Below, one piece after another: positions 35,227 through 43,438 of a DNA stretch of 64,000 nucleotides. The DNA is from Planococcus maritimus. GTDB lineage: Bacteria; Bacillota; Bacilli; Bacillales_A; Planococcaceae. The position numbers and the translations under genes are program-made. The stretch's first letter is position 1. Each line of letters starts with the position of its first letter. A model generated the notes under the pieces. The model saw only the letters and a program-made list of their open reading frames with translations, ran no database searches and was not told where the DNA came from. The stretch is taken from NCBI RefSeq assembly GCF_001592825.1, contig NZ_LTZG01000001.1:496001-560000 (forward strand). The letters are read 5' to 3'.

Positions 35227-36159
35227 TTATTTCCCCCACTTCATAGCAATTGCGCCCCAAGTCAAGCCACCGCCGAAGCCGACCATGACAACTACATCGT
35301 CATCTTTGATACGGCCTTCCTCTAAATCTTCTACAAGTGAGATTGGAATTGACGCTGCTGAAGTGTTTCCGTATTTTTGTATGGTTTTCGACATTTTCTC
35401 TACCGGTAAATCAAGACGAGCCCGAGATGATTCCATGATTCGGATATTCGCTTGATGCGGGATAAGAAAGTCGACATCTTCTTTGTCTAAGCCAGCTTTT
35501 TCGATCACATTGATGGCGGACTCCCCCATTTGGCGCACCGCAAATTTAAACACTTCACGGCCATTCATGACCAAATGCTTGTCTTGATACAAATGTTCGC
35601 CGCCAGTGCCGTCCGCCCCGAGTTCGAATGATAGAATCCCGCGGCCTTCTGACACTTTGCCAATTACAGCTGCGCCAGCTCCATCGCCGAATAAGACAGC
35701 CGTATTGCGATCTTCCCAATTGGTGATTTTCGAGAGTTTCTCAACACCAACTACTAAGACATAGCGATACGTATCCGATTCAATGAATTGTTTCGCTGTG
35801 ATGACCCCGTACATGAACCCCGCACATGCGGCAGAAATGTCCATGGCTGCGGCATTTACCGCACCAATTTGCTGCTGAATATCGCATGCGACAGAAGGGA
35901 ATGGGCGGTCAGGCGTGACAGTCGCTACTAGGATCAGTCCGATGTCTGCTGGATCGATTCCAGCAGATGCGATTGCCTGTTGCGCCGCGACCCGGGCCAT
36001 ATCCGATGTATCTTGTTCATCGCGTGCAATCCGGCGTTCTTCAATGCCGGTCATGGTTCGAATCCACTCATCCGAGGTGTCCATGCGCTGCTCCAAATCA
36101 AAGTTGGTCAATTTATCTTCCGGCAAGCATCTGCCGGTACCAATGATTCCAGCATTCAT
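35227..36159 (-). CDS. fabH: 3-oxoacyl-ACP synthase III FabH
   Basis: 310 residues from ATG 36159, with GAGGGA 7 bases upstream; earlier in-frame ATGs lack a ribosome-binding site and would start inside the operator region. The Cys-His-Asn triad lies in [22 protein letters not shown] and [10 protein letters not shown]. It starts fatty-acid synthesis from acyl-CoA, probably branched-chain primers in this group. It is first in the operon behind a FapR box. Confidence 0.96.
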   Translation of the reverse strand: MNAGIIGTGRCLPEDKLTNFDLEQRMDTSDEWIRTMTGIEERRIARDEQDTSDMARVAAQQAIASAGIDPADIGLILVATVTPDRPFPSVACDIQQQIGAVNAAAMDISAACAGFMYGVITAKQFIESDTYRYVLVVGVEKLSKITNWEDRNTAVLFGDGAGAAVIGKVSEGRGILSFELGADGTGGEHLYQDKHLVMNGREVFKFAVRQMGESAINVIEKAGLDKEDVDFLIPHQANIRIMESSRARLDLPVEKMSKTIQKYGNTSAASIPISLVEDLEEGRIKDDDVVVMVGFGGGLTWGAIAMKWGK

Positions 36160-36191
36160 ATCTATATCCCTCATTTCGATTAATATCAATT

Positions 36192-36210
36192 ATTAGTACC
36201 TGGTGTTAAT
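36192..36210 (-). promoter_or_regulatory. FapR operator of fabH-fabF
   Basis: Minus-strand ATTAACACCAGGTACTAAT, a FapR-type palindrome that overlaps the end of the -10 box and the likely start point of fabHF. It is the second FapR box in the window. Confidence 0.85.
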
Positions 36211-36237
36211 AATACGCCCTTTTCCAATCGATTTCAA
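36209..36237 (-). promoter_or_regulatory. fabH promoter
   Basis: Minus-strand TTGAAA (36232-36237), 17-bp spacer, TATTAT (36209-36214). Confidence 0.7.
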
Positions 36238-36349
36238 GTTGGCGACATATTTCCGACAAAAACTTTCGAAACGCGCGAAACTTTCTTTCTGAAAAGGCTT
36301 CCTTATGCTATGATAAAACTAGTTATTCTATGTATAGAGGTGAAAACAG

Positions 36350-36532
36350 ATGCAATATATCGGAACTCTTTTCTGGTCTGTCCTTATTATTTCCATGTTG
36401 AATTATGTAGTAAGTGCCGTACAAAACGTGCCCTTCGACTTCCCGATCGGTGTCATCATGGCAGTGGCAGTCACTGTATTGGTCATCGTGATGGATGCTA
36501 TCATCCCGAAAGAAGCAGCAAAAGAATATTGA
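36350..36532 (+). CDS. DUF2929 small membrane protein
   Basis: A 60-residue protein with two hydrophobic helices (about residues 5-22 and 33-52) joined by VQNVPFDFPI, ending with a short charged tail. It fits the DUF2929 family, found next to fabH in Bacillales. Function is unknown. The start follows AGAGGTGAAAACAG. It is divergent from fabH and ends in a strong terminator. Confidence 0.72.
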   Translation: MQYIGTLFWSVLIISMLNYVVSAVQNVPFDFPIGVIMAVAVTVLVIVMDAIIPKEAAKEY

Positions 36533-36538
36533 TCACAA

Positions 36539-36572
36539 TAAAAACGGAAGCCTTTGTGGCTTCCGTTTTTAT
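36539..36572 (+). terminator. Terminator of the DUF2929 gene
   Basis: AAAACGGAAGCC/GGCTTCCGTTTT, a perfect 12-bp stem followed by T-run. Confidence 0.9.
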
Positions 36573-36642
36573 TTGGCTGGATCTTTTCGACGGCTATTTA
36601 AAGTGGGGCTAGCTTGTAAATGCCTTTTTCAAGATTCATAAC

Positions 36643-36770
36643 GGCTGATAAGAATGGAGACGGCGACTCTTGCAGGGACAGTGCGAGCTGAAAACCCTTG
36701 ACTGAGCAAAAGCGAGGGAAGCGGCTGAAACCGTGCCCGCGGAAAGTGTCCGTCGCAATGGACATCAGCC
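36643..36770. repeat. Dispersed-repeat-like element next to clpB
   Basis: A 128-bp GC-rich block bounded by GGCTGAT (36643) and ATCAGCC (36770). It contains GACTCTTGCAGGGACAG, GAGGGAAGCGGCTGAAACCG and GCCCGCGGAAAGTGTCCGTC. These resemble the dispersed intergenic repeats of Bacillaceae/Planococcaceae that carry GACTCCTGCGGG and CCCGCGGAAAGCGTCCG segments. The block folds back on itself and sits between convergent genes, where a clpB terminator would otherwise be expected. Confidence 0.6.
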
Positions 36771-36775
36771 TTCTC

Positions 36776-38908
36776 TTATACAGTGATAAGCAATTGTTTA
36801 TCAGCGTCCATCGATACTCTCAATGTAGAGCCTGGAGTGACGTCTCCTTTGATCAATTCTTTAGCGATGCGCGTCTCAATTTCACGCTGGATAAAGCGTT
36901 TCAGCGGGCGTGCACCAAATACAGGGTCCGTACCAGCTTCAATGATGTAATCGATAACCGCATCATCCACTTCCAAAGAAATTTGTTGTTGTTTCATTCG
37001 TTCAGCCAGTTCACCGATCATTTTCTTGGCAATGCCATAGAAATGTTCATTAGACAATGAATGGAAAATGACGATATCGTCGATTCGGTTCAATAGTTCC
37101 GGACGGAAATGCTTGCGCAGTTCCATCATGACAATATCTTCCGTATCGTGCTGGCTGCTGGTGCCGATATGCTGGGAACCAATATTCGATGTCATGATGA
37201 CGACGGTATTGGAAAAATTCACGAGACGCCCCTGGCTGTCAGTGATGCGCCCGTCGTCTAAAATCTGCAGCAAGATGTTCGCGACATCGGGATGGGCTTT
37301 CTCGATCTCATCGAGCAACACGACGGAATAAGGATTGCGGCGAACCGCCTCTGTCAATTGCCCGCCTTCCTCGTAGCCGATATATCCCGGAGGCGCACCG
37401 ACAAGTCGCGACACGCTATGCTTTTCCATATACTCAGACATGTCGATGCGGATGAAATGGTCTTCCGAATCGAATAAGTTCGCAGCGAGCGATTTGGCGA
37501 GTTCCGTTTTCCCGACACCGGTCGGGCCAAGGAAAATAAATGAGCCAATTGGTTTTTGCTCATCTTTAATGCCGGCACGTGCACGCCAAACCGCTTCTGT
37601 CACGAGTTCGACAGCTCTGTCCTGCCCGATAACGCGCTCTTTCAGCGTGTCACCAAGTCGCAATAGTTTTTCACGTTCGCCTTCAACCAATTTGGTCACC
37701 GGAATCCCCGTCCAACGGGCGACAATACCAGCAATTTCTTCTTCGGTTACTTCCTCGCGAAGCAAGCGTTCTCCTCCATCACCTGCAAGTTCCACTTCCA
37801 TTGCGCTTAGTTCCTTTTCGAGTTCAGGAATCTTCCCGTGGCGCAGCATTGCCGCAGTATTCAAATCGTATTTGTTTTCCGCATCTTCCAATTGGCGGCG
37901 ATACTGATCCAGTTGTTCACGTTTTTGCTGGACCTTCTGAAGCGATTGTTTTTCTGCGTTCCATTGCTGCTGCATGCCTTCAGAGGACGCTTTCAACTCT
38001 TTAATCTCTTCTCGCAGCGCAGTGAGCCGATTTTTACTCGCTTCGTCTTTCTCTTTGCGAAGTGCCTGTTCTTCAATTTCAAGCTGCATAAGGCGCCGTG
38101 TCACTTCGTCAAGTTCCTGTGGCATGGAATCGATTTCCGTGCGAATCATGGCACATGCTTCATCGATTAAATCGATTGCCTTATCTGGCAGGAAACGCTC
38201 CGTAATATACCGGTCCGACATCGCAGCTGCCGCAACGATCGCCCGGTCATGGATACGCACGCCGTGGTGAAGTTCAAAGCGTTCTTTCAATCCGCGCAGG
38301 ATTGACACAGCATCTTCGACAGAAGGCTCACGTACCATCACTTGCTGAAAACGACGCTCAAGTGCTGCATCTTTTTCGATATGCATACGATATTCATCCA
38401 ATGTCGTAGCCCCGATGCAATACAGTTCGCCGCGCGCAAGCATCGGTTTGAGCATATTGCCGGCGTCCATTGCGCCTTCTGTTTTCCCTGCGCCGACGAT
38501 GGTATGGATTTCATCGATAAAGAGGATGATTTGCCCTTCGCTGTCTTTTACTTGCTTTAATACGCTTTTCAGCCGCTCTTCAAACTCCCCGCGGTATTTG
38601 GCACCTGCTATCAACGCACTCATATCAAGTTCGTAAATGACACGGTTCTTTAACCCTTCCGGCACATCGTTTCGGACGATGCGCTGTGCCAGCCCTTCAA
38701 CAATTGCTGTCTTGCCGACGCCTGGTTCACCGATCAGTACCGGATTGTTTTTTGTTTTTCTCGAAAGAATCCGGATAACATTGCGGATTTCCTGGTCGCG
38801 GCCGATGACTGGATCCATTTTTCCGGACTGGGCTTGTTCGACCAGGTTGCGGCCGAATTGTTCCAATGGCGATTTCTGCTGATCGTTTGGATTTTGGAAT
38901 TGAACCAA
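36776..38908 (-). CDS. clpB: ClpB-type disaggregase lacking the N-domain
   Basis: 710 residues from TTG 38908, 10 nt after AAGGAG; GTG 38917 is only 1 nt from it. The chain begins directly at the first AAA+ module (Walker [10 protein letters not shown] at about residues 60-68). A ClpB-type coiled-coil M-domain follows (about 290-400), then the second AAA+ module (Walker [10 protein letters not shown], Walker [14 protein letters not shown]). There is no ClpP-binding loop (IGF/IGL), so it should act with DnaK, not ClpP. Usual ClpB is about 860 residues. The missing first 145 or so (Clp_N) are not encoded upstream, where a terminator lies 90 bp away. A CtsR operator controls it. Confidence 0.92.
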   Translation of the reverse strand: MVQFQNPNDQQKSPLEQFGRNLVEQAQSGKMDPVIGRDQEIRNVIRILSRKTKNNPVLIGEPGVGKTAIVEGLAQRIVRNDVPEGLKNRVIYELDMSALIAGAKYRGEFEERLKSVLKQVKDSEGQIILFIDEIHTIVGAGKTEGAMDAGNMLKPMLARGELYCIGATTLDEYRMHIEKDAALERRFQQVMVREPSVEDAVSILRGLKERFELHHGVRIHDRAIVAAAAMSDRYITERFLPDKAIDLIDEACAMIRTEIDSMPQELDEVTRRLMQLEIEEQALRKEKDEASKNRLTALREEIKELKASSEGMQQQWNAEKQSLQKVQQKREQLDQYRRQLEDAENKYDLNTAAMLRHGKIPELEKELSAMEVELAGDGGERLLREEVTEEEIAGIVARWTGIPVTKLVEGEREKLLRLGDTLKERVIGQDRAVELVTEAVWRARAGIKDEQKPIGSFIFLGPTGVGKTELAKSLAANLFDSEDHFIRIDMSEYMEKHSVSRLVGAPPGYIGYEEGGQLTEAVRRNPYSVVLLDEIEKAHPDVANILLQILDDGRITDSQGRLVNFSNTVVIMTSNIGSQHIGTSSQHDTEDIVMMELRKHFRPELLNRIDDIVIFHSLSNEHFYGIAKKMIGELAERMKQQQISLEVDDAVIDYIIEAGTDPVFGARPLKRFIQREIETRIAKELIKGDVTPGSTLRVSMDADKQLLITV

Positions 38909-38933
38909 TCGAATCACGCTCCTTCAAAATTAG

Positions 38934-38950
38934 TTTGACTATCTTTGACT
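38934..38950 (-). promoter_or_regulatory. CtsR operator of clpB
   Basis: Minus-strand AGTCAAAGATAGTCAAA matches the CtsR heptad repeat RGTCAAANANRGTCAAA at every position except the second N/A spacer base. It lies just downstream of the -10 box, the standard repressing position for this heat-shock regulator. Confidence 0.88.
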
Positions 38951-38956
38951 AATTAG

Positions 38957-38985
38957 ATTATATGTCCGCCTGCGCCCTTTTGCAA
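38957..38985 (-). promoter_or_regulatory. clpB promoter
   Basis: Minus-strand TTGCAA (38980-38985), 17-bp spacer, TATAAT (38957-38962). Confidence 0.75.
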
Positions 38986-38997
38986 CGGAAATGCTCA

Positions 38998-39038
38998 TAA
39001 AAAAAGCCGCAAGGAATTTTTCTCCTTGCGACTTTTTT
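38998..39038 (-). terminator. yitW terminator
   Basis: Minus-strand GTCGCAAGGA/TCCTTGCGGC stem followed by seven T. Confidence 0.88.
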
Positions 39039-39047
39039 ACGGTTCTA

Positions 39048-39356
39048 TTATCGAACGCCGAGCGCCATTTTAGCATAGCGCGACATATGATCTTTGCTCC
39101 AGACAGGCTGCCAGACGATTTTTACATCGACTTCTTCAACCTCCGGCAATTCATATAAGGATGTTTTGACCATCTGGACGATTTGCGGCCCCATTGGGCA
39201 TCCCATTGAAGTGAGTGTCATAGTGACCACGCAAAAACCGTCTTCGGATAATTCCACATCATATACAAGGCCCAAATTGACGATATCAACACCCAATTCT
39301 GGGTCGATGACATTTTCGAGTGCACCTAATAGATAATCTTTTGTTTCTTGATCCAT
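39048..39356 (-). CDS. yitW: MIP18/DUF59 iron-sulfur assembly factor (YitW)
   Basis: A 102-residue MIP18-family protein. The N-terminal VIDPELGVDIVNLGLVYDV and the TSMGCPMGPQI motif with its conserved Cys are hallmarks. Family members (SufT/PaaD-like) help mature or transfer Fe-S clusters. It is cytoplasmic. ATG 39356 follows AAAGGAGGG. Monocistronic. Confidence 0.92.
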   Translation of the reverse strand: MDQETKDYLLGALENVIDPELGVDIVNLGLVYDVELSEDGFCVVTMTLTSMGCPMGPQIVQMVKTSLYELPEVEEVDVKIVWQPVWSKDHMSRYAKMALGVR

Positions 39357-39424
39357 TTGGAATCCCTCCTTTTCCTGTTAATGCTTATCTTACCAAACAT
39401 CTAAGCGAAATGAAATCGACTTGC

Positions 39425-40192
39425 TTATTCTGTTAAGCGCGCAGTAATCCAAGAAGTTGCAGCAAGCATCCCTTTTCGGCTGACTGCGTGCGCTGCCTCT
39501 GTTTCTTTCATAAGCGACAGGCGTTCAGGATACGCCGCATAATCTTGCTGCAGCGCATGGAACAGTCGGTTGGTCGGTTCAAACGGAACGGTCGGGTCTT
39601 TCACGCCGTGCCAGAAAAAGACCGGGCGGCCGTTAAAGGCTTGGCGGTTCAAGCTAATATCAAAACGCGACAGAGCCTGAAGCATCCCTTCTCGTTCATT
39701 ATCCGTCAGTGGCAAATCAAATCCACGAGACTCGTACTGCCTCATTTGTGCTTTTGCCAGTTCTACATAATTTCCGGACCCCATCATGACTGCTGCCGCT
39801 TTGATCCAAGGATGGGCAGTCAAAGCGCCGAGCGTCGTGATTCCGCCCATCGATGTACCTCCAACAGCTGGCTCTCCTGTAGTAAGATTTCGTTTATGCA
39901 ATTCCGCGTGAATAAACCCGAGTTCTTCAATAGAAGTCAAAACGATTTCCCAAAAACGCAAACTGATTTGGACTTCATCGAGCGATTGATCACGCTCCCC
40001 GTGAAGCAAAGCATCCGGCAGAATGACACGTACCCCTTGCTGTGCCCATTGCCATGCATAATGTAGATTATGTTCTTTCGCACTTGTATGCCCGTGCAAG
40101 AAAATGACCGTTGGCAAGGGCCCTTCTTTATGGCCTTCTGGTGTTATATGTAAGATTGGGATGCTTCCCCATAATTCATTAGTTACTTTCAT
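39425..40192 (-). CDS. yitV: Alpha/beta-hydrolase esterase (YitV)
   Basis: 255 residues from ATG 40192 (GAGGAG 8 bases upstream; the in-frame GTG nine bases earlier sits on the ribosome-binding site). The oxyanion region is FLHGHTS, the nucleophile elbow GGTSMGG, the acid GVKDPTVPF, and the His near EAAHAVSRK. The length equals B. subtilis YitV, placed next to yitW and divergent from yitU there as here. The substrate is unknown. Confidence 0.88.
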   Translation of the reverse strand: MKVTNELWGSIPILHITPEGHKEGPLPTVIFLHGHTSAKEHNLHYAWQWAQQGVRVILPDALLHGERDQSLDEVQISLRFWEIVLTSIEELGFIHAELHKRNLTTGEPAVGGTSMGGITTLGALTAHPWIKAAAVMMGSGNYVELAKAQMRQYESRGFDLPLTDNEREGMLQALSRFDISLNRQAFNGRPVFFWHGVKDPTVPFEPTNRLFHALQQDYAAYPERLSLMKETEAAHAVSRKGMLAATSWITARLTE

Positions 40193-40328
40193 GCGCTTCA
40201 CTCCTCACCCTAAATCCTACCAATTTTTCTTCGTTCCCGCAAATTCAGGCATCGTCGTCGGCTTTTTTTGACGGATAGCCTCTATTATCGCTAAACTGAA
40301 GAGAGATAGAAGGGAGCCGGATTTTTAT

Positions 40329-41141
40329 ATGAAACAACATTTAATCGTACTCGACTTGGACGGTACATTATTGACCGACCAAAAAGTCATTTCACCGAAA
40401 ACCAAAGCAATTTTGAACCAAGCACGAAAAGATGGCCACCAAGTCATGATCGCTACAGGACGGCCATATCGCGCAAGTGAAATCTATTACCGGGAACTTG
40501 GCCTCAATACGCCGATTGTCAACTTCAACGGAGCTTTCGTCCACCACCCTGATGATAAACATTGGGGATTGCACCATACGCCAATCGGTTTGGATGTCGT
40601 CCATGAAGTTGTTGAATCGATGCACGCTTTTGATTTTCATAACATTGTCGCAGAAGTGATGGATGATGTCTATGTTCACCATCACGACGAGAAACTCATG
40701 GACATCTTCAACTTCGGAGATCCAAGTATCACAACTGGCGATTTGCGCAATTATTTGAAAACCGACCCCACTTCGATGCTCATCCATGCGCCATATGAAA
40801 AAGTACACGCCATCCATGATCATTTGTCGGAAGTGCATGCTGAAGTTATTGACCACCGCCGCTGGGGCGCACCGTGGCATGTCATTGAACTGGTCCGGGC
40901 AGGCATGAACAAAGCTGTCGGCATCGACCGTGTGTCGAAATCACTCGGCATCGCCAAAGAGCATATTATTGCTTTCGGAGATGAAGACAACGATCTAGAA
41001 ATGCTGGATTTTGCAGGTGTCGGAGTCGCTATGGGCAATGCCATTGATCCTCTAAAGAATATCGCCAATGAAATCACCTTAACGAATAACGAAGACGGCA
41101 TCGCTGAACTACTGATGGACCGCTTGAAACTGAAACTTTAA
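40329..41141 (+). CDS. yitU: Cof-type HAD-IIB phosphatase (YitU)
   Basis: A 270-residue HAD hydrolase. Motif I is LDLDGTLL (nucleophile Asp9), motif II is ATGRPYR, motif III has the Lys in GMNKAVGI, and motif IV is GDEDNDLEML. The type IIB cap lies at about residues 80-185. B. subtilis YitU is among the HAD enzymes able to dephosphorylate the riboflavin precursor. It starts behind GAAGGGAGCCGG and is followed 13 bp later by the degV gene. Confidence 0.92.
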   Translation: MKQHLIVLDLDGTLLTDQKVISPKTKAILNQARKDGHQVMIATGRPYRASEIYYRELGLNTPIVNFNGAFVHHPDDKHWGLHHTPIGLDVVHEVVESMHAFDFHNIVAEVMDDVYVHHHDEKLMDIFNFGDPSITTGDLRNYLKTDPTSMLIHAPYEKVHAIHDHLSEVHAEVIDHRRWGAPWHVIELVRAGMNKAVGIDRVSKSLGIAKEHIIAFGDEDNDLEMLDFAGVGVAMGNAIDPLKNIANEITLTNNEDGIAELLMDRLKLKL

Positions 41142-41154
41142 AGGGGGAAATTTT

Positions 41155-42006
41155 GTGAGATTGTTTGCAGACAGCGCTTCTGATTTACCGAAAGATTTCT
41201 TTGAACAGGAACAGGTCGTCCTGTTCCCTTTGCGTGTCCATATTGGCGAGGCAGAATATGAAGATATCCGGACGATCGATTCCATGAAAGTTTATGACGC
41301 TATTCGCTCAGGCGTCCATCCAAAAACCTCTCAAGCCTCTCCTGAAGAAATGCTCAAGGCATTTGAACAATTAGCGAAAGATGGGGAGACCGGATGCTAT
41401 ATCGCTTTTTCTTCAGAGTTGTCTGGAACCTATTCAACAGCGGTCATGGTTGCAGGCCAAGTGCGAGAGGAATATCCTGACTTGAACTTGACGATCATTG
41501 ATTCCAAAGCGGCTTCACTTGGCTATGGGCTGCTCGTCAAAGAAGCGGTGAACTTACGCAACGCCGGCGCAAGCTACGACGAGATTATTCAAAAAGTGCG
41601 TTTCAAGGCCAATCATCTCGAGAGCCTGTTTACAGTTGAAGATTTGGATTATATGGCACAAGGCGGCCGCATTTCAAAAGGCAGTGCATTTGTTGGCGGC
41701 TTATTGAATATTAAACCTTTGCTTCACGTGGAAGACGGCAAACTCGTGCCAATTGAAAAATTGCGCGGCCGTAAAAAAGTCATCAAGCGCATGATCGAGC
41801 TGATGAAAGAACGCGGAAGCAATTTGGACCAGCAAATTATCGCCATTAGCCACGCCGATGATATGGAATTTGCTGAGGCTTTAAAAGGCGAAATCGAATC
41901 CGCCTATCATCCAAAAGACATCGAAATTCATATGATCGGTTCCGTGATCGGGGCCCATACAGGACCTGGTACACTTGCGTTATTCTTCTTTAACCAAACC
42001 GATTAA
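41155..42006 (+). CDS. yitS: DegV family fatty-acid-binding protein (YitS)
   Basis: A 283-residue DegV protein beginning (GTG start) with RLFADSASDLPKDF. Other signatures are TSQASPEEML, SSELSGTYSTAVMVA, the D-sliding segment VEDLDYMAQGGRIS, and GSVIGAHTGPGTLALFF at the C-terminus. The family binds free fatty acids for the FakA kinase. Partial operon with yitU and the CoA-disulfide reductase gene downstream. Confidence 0.93.
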   Translation: MRLFADSASDLPKDFFEQEQVVLFPLRVHIGEAEYEDIRTIDSMKVYDAIRSGVHPKTSQASPEEMLKAFEQLAKDGETGCYIAFSSELSGTYSTAVMVAGQVREEYPDLNLTIIDSKAASLGYGLLVKEAVNLRNAGASYDEIIQKVRFKANHLESLFTVEDLDYMAQGGRISKGSAFVGGLLNIKPLLHVEDGKLVPIEKLRGRKKVIKRMIELMKERGSNLDQQIIAISHADDMEFAEALKGEIESAYHPKDIEIHMIGSVIGAHTGPGTLALFFFNQTD

Positions 42007-42020
42007 GGAGTGAATTGTTG

Positions 42021-43352
42021 ATGAAAAAAGTTCTTGTAGTCGGTGCGGTAGCCGGTGGTGCGACTGCAGCGGGCCAACTCCGTTTTTACGATAAAGAAAT
42101 GAGCATTACTATTTACGACAGGGATTCGACCATGTCGTATGCCGCTTGCGGGACGCCTTACGTGATTGGCGAGGTCATCGAAGACGAAACTTCGCTCCTG
42201 ATGGCCGATCCGGAGAAATTCCAGCACAAACGAAATATCAAGGTTAGGCTTGAACACGAAGTCGTGAAAATACTCCGCGCTAAGAAAAAAATACTTGTCC
42301 GCAACTTAAACACCGGCGAAGAGTTTCACGATTCCTATGATGTTTTGATCCTATCGCCCGGTGGCAATGCCATCAGGCCAGATATTGAAGGCTCACAGCA
42401 AAAGCATGTATTCACGCTGCGCAGCTATGGTGATATGCAAGACATCCATTCCTACATCCAAAGAGAGAGGCCTTTACGTTGTGTTATTTCTGGAGCTGGA
42501 TTCATTGGGCTTGAAATGGCGGAAAATCTGAAGCATCTCGGCCTAGAAGTCGATCTCGTCCATAAGTCGAGTGCTATCTTGTCGATTTTGGATAAAGACC
42601 TGTCACAGCTTTTGCATGCTGAACTGGAGAAAAACAATGTCCGGGTGCATACGGAAACCGTCATCGACAAGATTGATGATCGACATGTCTATTTGTCAGA
42701 CGGAAAAATCTTGAAAGCCGATTTCGTCCTTATGAGCATTGGCTTAAAACCGAATACGATACTTGCTGAAAGTGCCGGACTCAGTTTAGGGGAAACCGGG
42801 GGCATTCGCACTAATGAGTTTATGCAGACCGACGATGAATCCATCTATGCTATCGGGGATGCGTCGGAGAATTTCGATTTTATAACCGGAGACCCGAAAC
42901 GCGTACCACTCGCTTGGCCCGCACACCGTCAGGCTTTTCTCGTCGCGCAGCACATTGTCGGCAATCCGATTGCGAAAAAGGGTTTGCTTGGCACTTCCGC
43001 CTTGAAAGTTTTCAGTTTGGACGCAGCGATGACGGGATTGACGGAAACAGCGATCAAAGAAAAAGGGCTGAACGCCCAAACAGTCACACATACGGGAAAT
43101 TCGAACGCAGGGTATTACCCGGAGCATGAGAAACTGACTTTAAAAGTCCATTATCATCCTGAAACGAGACAAATCTTAGGCGCGCAATGCGTTGGCGGAA
43201 AAGGCGTCGACAAGCGCATTGATGTCCTAGCGACAGCCATTTTCGGTGGATTGACCATTGATGACTTGCAGGCGCTCGAGCTATGCTATGCTCCCCCTTT
43301 TTCTTCGCCAAAAGATCCTGTCAATATGATCGGCTATAAAGCCTTCGACTAA
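42021..43352 (+). CDS. cdr: CoA-disulfide reductase / FAD-dependent oxidoreductase
   Basis: 443 residues from ATG 42021. FAD-binding VVGAVAGGATAA at the N-terminus. A single redox cysteine, Cys43, in SYAACGTPY replaces the CxxC of typical disulfide reductases and is diagnostic of CoA-disulfide reductase/NADH oxidase. The second NAD(P)H-binding GAGFIGLEMAE follows, with YAIGDASE. The C-terminal dimerisation domain has conserved Tyr residues (GYYPEHEK). It keeps CoA reduced, an important thiol in Gram-positives without glutathione. The upstream GGAG lies 10 bases before ATG. Confidence 0.9.
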   Translation: MKKVLVVGAVAGGATAAGQLRFYDKEMSITIYDRDSTMSYAACGTPYVIGEVIEDETSLLMADPEKFQHKRNIKVRLEHEVVKILRAKKKILVRNLNTGEEFHDSYDVLILSPGGNAIRPDIEGSQQKHVFTLRSYGDMQDIHSYIQRERPLRCVISGAGFIGLEMAENLKHLGLEVDLVHKSSAILSILDKDLSQLLHAELEKNNVRVHTETVIDKIDDRHVYLSDGKILKADFVLMSIGLKPNTILAESAGLSLGETGGIRTNEFMQTDDESIYAIGDASENFDFITGDPKRVPLAWPAHRQAFLVAQHIVGNPIAKKGLLGTSALKVFSLDAAMTGLTETAIKEKGLNAQTVTHTGNSNAGYYPEHEKLTLKVHYHPETRQILGAQCVGGKGVDKRIDVLATAIFGGLTIDDLQALELCYAPPFSSPKDPVNMIGYKAFD

Positions 43353-43362
43353 TTGTATTGAG

Positions 43363-43388
43363 AGCGCCTGGAAACAGGTGCTTTTTTT
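43363..43388 (+). terminator. cdr terminator
   Basis: GCGCCTG/CAGGTGC stem with GAAA loop followed by seven T. Confidence 0.82.
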
Positions 43389-43393
43389 CATGC

Positions 43394-43438
43394 AAAAAAG
43401 GCTGTGGACAGGTAGGAACCTGCTCACAGCCTTTTGTT
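43394..43438 (-). terminator. Terminator of the GH13-like gene
   Basis: Minus-strand AAAAGGCTGTG-x-CAGG/CCTG-x-CACAGCCTTTTTT, directly at the stop codon. Confidence 0.85.

Noticed and set aside
38909-39047. A possible frameshifted N-domain of ClpB upstream of the start.
   Set aside because: Only 139 bp separate clpB from yitW, and these hold a promoter, CtsR box and terminator. There is no room for 145 residues.
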